A DNA stretch of 64,000 nucleotides. Origin: Micromonospora deserti (lineage in GTDB: Bacteria > Actinomycetota > Actinomycetes > Mycobacteriales > Micromonosporaceae). The translations under genes and the position numbers were made by a program. Location of the stretch: NCBI RefSeq assembly GCF_003236335.1, contig NZ_POUB01000005.1, positions 17,712 to 81,711 on the forward strand. Direction: 5' to 3'. Positions 60,490-64,000 of the stretch are shown here, piece after piece; the first letter of the stretch is position 1; the number at the start of each line of letters is the position of its first letter. The notes under the pieces were generated by a model. It was not told the DNA's origin and ran no database searches. It saw only the letters and a list, made by a program, of their open reading frames with translations.

Positions 60490-60942
60490 ATGCTGCCCGC
60501 CGCACGTCCGCTGACGGCGGGCATGATCGTGCTGGCCGCGCTGCTTGCCGGCTGCGGCGACCCGCCCGACGTGTCGGAGGAAGACGCCCCGGCCTCCGTT
60601 GCCACGTCCACCTCGTCCAGCGCCGCGTCGGAGGCGGCGTCGACGGCGCCGGCGCGCCAGCCGCACAGGTTGGTGTTGACCGCGACGGGTACCGCCAGGG
60701 TCGACACGCTCAGCTTCGTGCTGGACGGGCAGGCCACCGACGGGCGGTCGGTGCGGCTGCCCTGGCGGCGATCGGTGGACGTTCCGGCCGACGGCAAACC
60801 CCACGAGTGGAGCCTGACCGTCACGTACCGCAAGGGCGACGTGGACCTCGTTGCGATCTTCAACGACCGGGTGGTGGCCCGCGGCAGCGGCAGCAGCAGC
60901 GGGACCGGTACCGCGAACGTCGGCGGCTCCGTCCGGGGCTGA
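60490..60942 (+). CDS. Putative lipoprotein
   Basis: A 150-residue lipoprotein: signal with lipobox LAGC near residue 22, an Ala/Ser/Thr-rich linker (about 30-55), then a small beta-rich domain (HRLVLTATGTARVDTLSFVLDG ... HEWSLTVTYRKGDVDLVAIFNDRVVARG). It resembles MmpS-like extracytoplasmic domains in length and strand pattern. The tail is Ser/Gly-rich. Divergent from the TetR gene; no partner membrane gene is nearby. Confidence 0.75.
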   Translation: MLPAARPLTAGMIVLAALLAGCGDPPDVSEEDAPASVATSTSSSAASEAASTAPARQPHRLVLTATGTARVDTLSFVLDGQATDGRSVRLPWRRSVDVPADGKPHEWSLTVTYRKGDVDLVAIFNDRVVARGSGSSSGTGTANVGGSVRG

Positions 60943-61143
60943 CGAAGCCCGCGGGCAGCCAGGTGAGGCCGGCGTCGAGGTGCCACCAGCCGGCAATCGC
61001 GGTGGGCGGCCGTGCTGGAACGCGAATGCCTGGATGGCGAGTGGGCACTGGTCCAGTCCAGCCGCCCGGTGCCACCCTCGCTGGTGCCGCACGGGCAGAA
61101 ATCGGCGCGAGGACGGCCTGCTCATGACCGGTATCCTGGTTGG

Positions 61144-61920
61144 ATGCGCGTTCCGAACTGGGCCGGGCTCATGACGGTGCCGCTGCTGATCTCCTTCGCG
61201 ATCGTGGGCGGATGCGACCGGCAGCCCGCGCCCACCCAGGCGGACACGTTGCGCGCCTACCAGCCTCGCTTCGAGGACATGCGGCGCAAGCTGGTCCAGG
61301 TCACGTCGCTGCTGCCGGCCGAGAAGGCGAAGGGAGCCTCCTGCCGCGTCAAGGCTCCGCTGACGCCGACGTTCAGCTATCGGACCAACTTCGACTATGC
61401 GACCAACCGCACCGAGAACAACGCCGAGATAATGATGGCGGGGGCGCTGACCGATCCGGACGCGGCCCGCGACTTCGCGTACGGGGGAACGGAGCTGCTG
61501 CAGTCGTTGCGTTGGACCGGGCCGCGCGGACCGCTCGGGGACAACCACTTCGAGGCCGGCCCGCCGCCCGGGAACTACGAGGAGAGCAATGACCGCCAGC
61601 TGCGGGCCCGACTGGATTACGGGCTCACCACCAGGTATCTGGTGGTGCTTCGGGTGGTCAAGTACACCCCACCGGGCAGGGACGAGACGGGGTTCATCGG
61701 CGGGGTCGTCCTGGACGGCTTCCTCGTCGACCTGCAGCAGCTGATCCTGTTGTGCTCGTTCACCGCGGACGCGAGTTATGCGGCACTGCACGTGATCAAC
61801 ATTCGGCCCGGCCAGTCGTGGGCCAGTCGCATCCACGAGGAACTGAAGGAGTCCGCGGGGTACGAGATCGCCGAGCATCTGGCGACGTTGACGGGCGGCG
61901 TTGCTGATCCGCCGGCTTGA
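61144..61920 (+). CDS. Putative lipoprotein of unknown function
   Basis: A 258-residue lipoprotein with lipobox VGGC near residue 24. The mature part has TLRAYQPRFEDMRRKLVQVTSLLP, a segment with NRTENNAEIMMAG, TTRYLVVLRVVKYTPP and VVLDGFLVDLQQLILLCSFTAD. Asn and Tyr are more frequent than in neighbouring proteins and codon use is a little less GC-biased. I recognise no family. ATG 61144 is the only start that exposes the signal peptide. Confidence 0.75.
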   Translation: MRVPNWAGLMTVPLLISFAIVGGCDRQPAPTQADTLRAYQPRFEDMRRKLVQVTSLLPAEKAKGASCRVKAPLTPTFSYRTNFDYATNRTENNAEIMMAGALTDPDAARDFAYGGTELLQSLRWTGPRGPLGDNHFEAGPPPGNYEESNDRQLRARLDYGLTTRYLVVLRVVKYTPPGRDETGFIGGVVLDGFLVDLQQLILLCSFTADASYAALHVINIRPGQSWASRIHEELKESAGYEIAEHLATLTGGVADPPA

Positions 61921-61984
61921 GGACGAGACACACGGGACGGGTGGGGCACGGGCCACCAGGTCGGTGGTGGCCCGCGCCTGCCGA

Positions 61985-62383
61985 TCAGGAAGCTCCGCGT
62001 TTCACGCCGTGGCTTGTCATCTTGTCGCGGACCCGGTCGTAGATCGCCAGCGGCGGACCGAGGAGCAGGTCGGCGGTGGCGGACTCGGCGCCGGGATGCG
62101 GTCGGGTGGGCGCCATCGCCTCCGCGGCACGCACCGCGATCGCCATGACCCGCAACCGGTCGGCGTCCACGGAGGCGCGCAGGTAGCTGAACTCGTACCG
62201 CTCGTCTCGGGTGGCGTGTTGTATCACCTCGTCACGAACCGCCAGGCAGCGCTCCCGGACGTCGGGGGCGTCCAGGGTGACCTGCTCAACCGGGATGTCA
62301 CCGGCTCGCGGTGAACTGGACCTGGTCGCTGACGTAACCGCGTCGCGGCAAACTTGACAGCACTTATATAACCGCTGTTGCAT
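61985..62383 (-). CDS. Hypothetical protein, start uncertain
   Basis: About 132 residues from ATG 62383. The last 100 residues are convincing protein (DAPDVRERCLAVRDEVIQHATRDERYEF ... MAIAVRAAEAMAPTRP) but match no family I know. The first 30 (Cys- and Arg-rich) overlap the AT-rich promoter region of the divergent MarR gene and are probably not translated; no better ATG/GTG is available, so the gene may be truncated. Confidence 0.45.
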   Translation of the reverse strand: MQQRLYKCCQVCRDAVTSATRSSSPRAGDIPVEQVTLDAPDVRERCLAVRDEVIQHATRDERYEFSYLRASVDADRLRVMAIAVRAAEAMAPTRPHPGAESATADLLLGPPLAIYDRVRDKMTSHGVKRGAS

Positions 62384-62438
62384 GTTGGGGTGACCGACCG
62401 TCAGGAACCAGCAGACAGTCAAGATCTGCTTGACAGCA
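62353..62438. repeat. Direct and inverted repeats around the MarR start
   Basis: CTTGACAGCA occurs at 62353-62362 and again at 62429-62438. The second copy is part of TCAAG-ATCTG-CTTGA (62420-62434). In the upstream copy, ACAGC and GCTGT face each other around TATATAA (62365-62371), the probable -10 box. Confidence 0.5.
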
Positions 62439-62908
62439 GCCACTGGCGTCCGCTGTGGCAGATGCTGAACGCGATGGATCAGGACATCGCCTCGCTGTAC
62501 GAGGAAGCGGGCATCGCCGGCTTGCGCACCCGCTTCGTGGGCCCCCTGATCCAGCTGGCCCGACACGGCTCGATGACGATCCAGGAGTTGGCGACCACCG
62601 TTGAGGTGACCCACTCGGCGATGAGTCAGACGGCCGCCGCGATGCGCGCCGCCGGGTTTGCCGACAGTGCCGAGAGCAGCGACGGCCGGACCCGCCGAAT
62701 CCAGCTGAGTGAGCGGGGACGGGAGGTGCTGCCCCTGCTGGAGGCGGAGTGGCGGGCGACCGAGGCGACGGTGCGGGAGTTGGAGGCAGAGATCCCCTAC
62801 GCGCTCAGCCAGGTCGTCCAGGACATCCACGCCGCCCTGGCCACGCGCTCGTTCAGGCAGCGGCTCGACGACAACCTCGCCAAAGCCCGCAAGGGGCACC
62901 TCCAGTGA
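62390..62908 (+). CDS. MarR family transcriptional regulator
   Basis: A 172-residue winged-helix regulator: helical dimer region (WQMLNAMDQDIASLYEEAGI), DNA-binding part LARHGSMTIQELATTVEVTHSAMSQTAAAMRAAGFADSAESSDGRTRRIQLSERGREVLPLLEAEW, and a C-terminal helix. GTG 62390 is preferred, giving a short-leader or leaderless transcript from the TATATAA box. Repeats in the promoter and inside the first codons suggest autoregulation. Confidence 0.88.
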   Translation: MTDRQEPADSQDLLDSSHWRPLWQMLNAMDQDIASLYEEAGIAGLRTRFVGPLIQLARHGSMTIQELATTVEVTHSAMSQTAAAMRAAGFADSAESSDGRTRRIQLSERGREVLPLLEAEWRATEATVRELEAEIPYALSQVVQDIHAALATRSFRQRLDDNLAKARKGHLQ

Positions 62909-63057
62909 GTCCCTCGGCGCCCTGGTCGATACCCGAAACCCCATCCAACCGCGTGCCGGCGCCCGGCTCGATCCGGTCGCTCCCGGACCTGCCGAGCGGT
63001 GTGCCCTGGCAGGGCCGGGGCACACCTACCTGACCAAGTCCTCGCCGGCCGGGTCGG

Positions 63058-63280
63058 TCACGGACCCGCCGCGACCGCCGAGCCGGATGCGGTCGCCGAG
63101 CCGGACAGCGGACCCGCCGCCGGTTCGAAGACGACCCGGCAGCGCAACTGCCGGAACCCGGTCCGTTCCAGTTCCGCCAGCACCGCCACCCGGCGGGCGT
63201 CCAGGTCGGCGACCACCTCCCGGACGGCCCCGCCCTGCTGTACCCGGCGGCGGGCCCCGCGGCGCGGCCAGTCGTCACCG
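63058..63280 (-). other. Coding-like stretch without a start (possible gene remnant)
   Basis: In one minus-strand frame ending at the stop 63058-63060 the sequence reads like a protein C-terminus (REVVADLDARRVAVLAELER, FRQLRCRVVFEPAAG), but there is no initiator giving a full domain. The rest of 62909-63298 shows no supported gene. Confidence 0.3.
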
Positions 63281-63298
63281 CGGCACGGCCGGCTCGCG

Positions 63299-63691
63299 TC
63301 ACGCCCGGAGTCGGCCCACCGGCTGAAGCAGCTGCCGGACGTCCTCCGGTAGCTCGGACACCAGGCTCTTGAACTCCTCGGCGCTCACCGCATCGCGCAC
63401 GGTCGCCAACACCGCGCGGGCATACATGGCACTCTGCTGATCGTCGCCCACTCCCGCACGCGTCCGTACCTCGTGCAGGAACTCCACCAGGTCGAGCGGT
63501 TCGGCGAACTCCTCCTCCCTGTGCAGGTACCCTCGCACCTCATCCGGCAGCTGCTTGGCCAGGTCGCGGGCCCGGCCTCCGCTGATCCGTTCGGCCAACG
63601 TCGTCAGGGTGGCACCGATGATCGTTGCCGCCTCCGTCGGCGGCAGTCCTGCCCGCCGCGCCACGGCTTCCCGAAACTCGGCATCGTTCAC
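63299..63691 (-). CDS. DUF2267 family protein
   Basis: A 130-residue acidic helical protein from GTG 63691 (AGAAGGGAAG upstream): FREAVARRAGLPPTEAATIIGATLTTLAERISGGRARDLAKQLP matches the DUF2267 repeat unit, with a second partial unit (QQSAMYARAVLATVRDAVSAEEFKSLVSELPEDVRQLL). Function unknown; members occur in general-stress gene neighbourhoods. Confidence 0.88.
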   Translation of the reverse strand: MNDAEFREAVARRAGLPPTEAATIIGATLTTLAERISGGRARDLAKQLPDEVRGYLHREEEFAEPLDLVEFLHEVRTRAGVGDDQQSAMYARAVLATVRDAVSAEEFKSLVSELPEDVRQLLQPVGRLRA

Positions 63692-63699
63692 CGCTGTCT

Positions 63700-64000
63700 T
63701 CCCTTCTGGCCGGTGTGCGCGCGTCCCGCCATCCACGACCCGCTGCGGGTGTCGTCCCGTCCCGTCCCGCTCGCTGCGGCAGCCGTTCCCTGCTGGCATG
63801 GGCACCGGTCCGGCTCGGGGCCGTCCCGGAGCTCCTGCGGGACTGCGCCAGCGTCGCGGCCGACGCGTCGCTGGTGACCACCGTGCAGATCGTCGTGGCC
63901 GTCGCGGGCACGCTCCTGTGGCCCGGGCGCGCAGCCGTCGCTTCTCGCTGTAGTGCGGTCTCGTGGCCCCGCGCGCCGGCCCGGCCACGGCCCCCGCTTC
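63700..64000. other. Window end without a supported gene
   Basis: About 300 bases. A plus-strand stretch near 63800-63910 (LLRDCASVAADASLVTTVQI) has a hydrophobic segment but no start or recognised family. Confidence 0.25.

Noticed and set aside
62354..62371. TTGACA followed by TATATAA as a promoter
   Set aside because: The spacing is only five bases, too short for a -35/-10 pair; TATATAA may still be a -10 with an unmatched -35.
62709..63326. 205-codon plus-strand frame overlapping the MarR end
   Set aside because: Overlaps MarR in another frame and is Arg/Pro/Ser-rich with no motif.
1..64000. Biosynthetic gene cluster, phage, transposon or defence island
   Set aside because: No polyketide/peptide synthase, integrase, transposase, terminase or restriction gene was seen; scattered methyltransferases and exporters are not enough.

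Overview
The window comes from a very GC-rich actinomycete. Strong third-position G/C, frequent GTG starts, 4-nt ATGA/GTGA gene overlaps, Tat and lipoprotein signals, and families such as WYL/YafY, PucR, IclR, MerR-PP2C, DUF574 and HTH_42 all point that way, most likely to Micromonosporaceae. The genus is an inference. I saw no rRNA, tRNA, CRISPR array, insertion sequence, phage gene or replication origin, so this looks like ordinary chromosomal accessory territory with several decayed genes.

Region 1 (1-9 kb): the tail of an ABC exporter operon; a strip of gene remnants (DUF574 methyltransferase, NUDIX, TPR regulator) around an intact MmcQ/YjbR protein; a secreted M14 zinc carboxypeptidase; a secreted Asp-box beta-propeller protein; and a lipoprotein. 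The two large secreted-protein genes converge on a near-perfect hairpin terminator.

Region 2 (9-29 kb) is the core of the window, a carbohydrate-catabolism island. It holds a complete sugar ABC importer operon with its own ATPase next to a PucR-type regulator, and a secreted (alpha/alpha)6 GH9-like hydrolase ending in RTX calcium-binding repeats. KDG kinase stands divergent from an IclR regulator coupled to KDPG aldolase. A secreted S1 protease follows. A second sugar importer without an ATPase lies behind a second, closely related IclR gene. Divergent from that is a tightly coupled catabolic operon: enolase-superfamily dehydratase, DapA-like aldolase, SDR dehydrogenase and SMP-30 lactonase. 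Together these encode sugar -> lactone -> aldonate -> 2-keto-3-deoxyaldonate, followed by direct aldol cleavage or by phosphorylation and KDPG cleavage. A promoter block of about 50 bp is shared by the hydrolase gene and the first IclR gene, which suggests one regulon covering polymer attack and keto-deoxy-sugar breakdown.

Region 3 (29-41 kb): nicotinate phosphoribosyltransferase, a small membrane protein, a lipoprotein, a 1212-residue secreted DUF11-repeat protein, a glycogen-debranching-type enzyme, a PfkB sugar-phosphate kinase paired with a class II aldolase, and a Tat-exported serine hydrolase.

Region 4 (41-64 kb) is a mixed stretch of small regulatory and transport modules. These include WYL regulator/epoxide hydrolase with a clear palindrome between them, MFS exporter, methyltransferases, a collapsed VOC gene, SulP transporter coupled to MerR, FUSC-type membrane protein, a broken DUF389 gene, a MerR-PP2C fusion with an apparent internal ribosome binding site, TetR/methyltransferase divergent from an ABC exporter, AidB-like acyl-CoA dehydrogenase with TetR, two lipoproteins, MarR and DUF2267.
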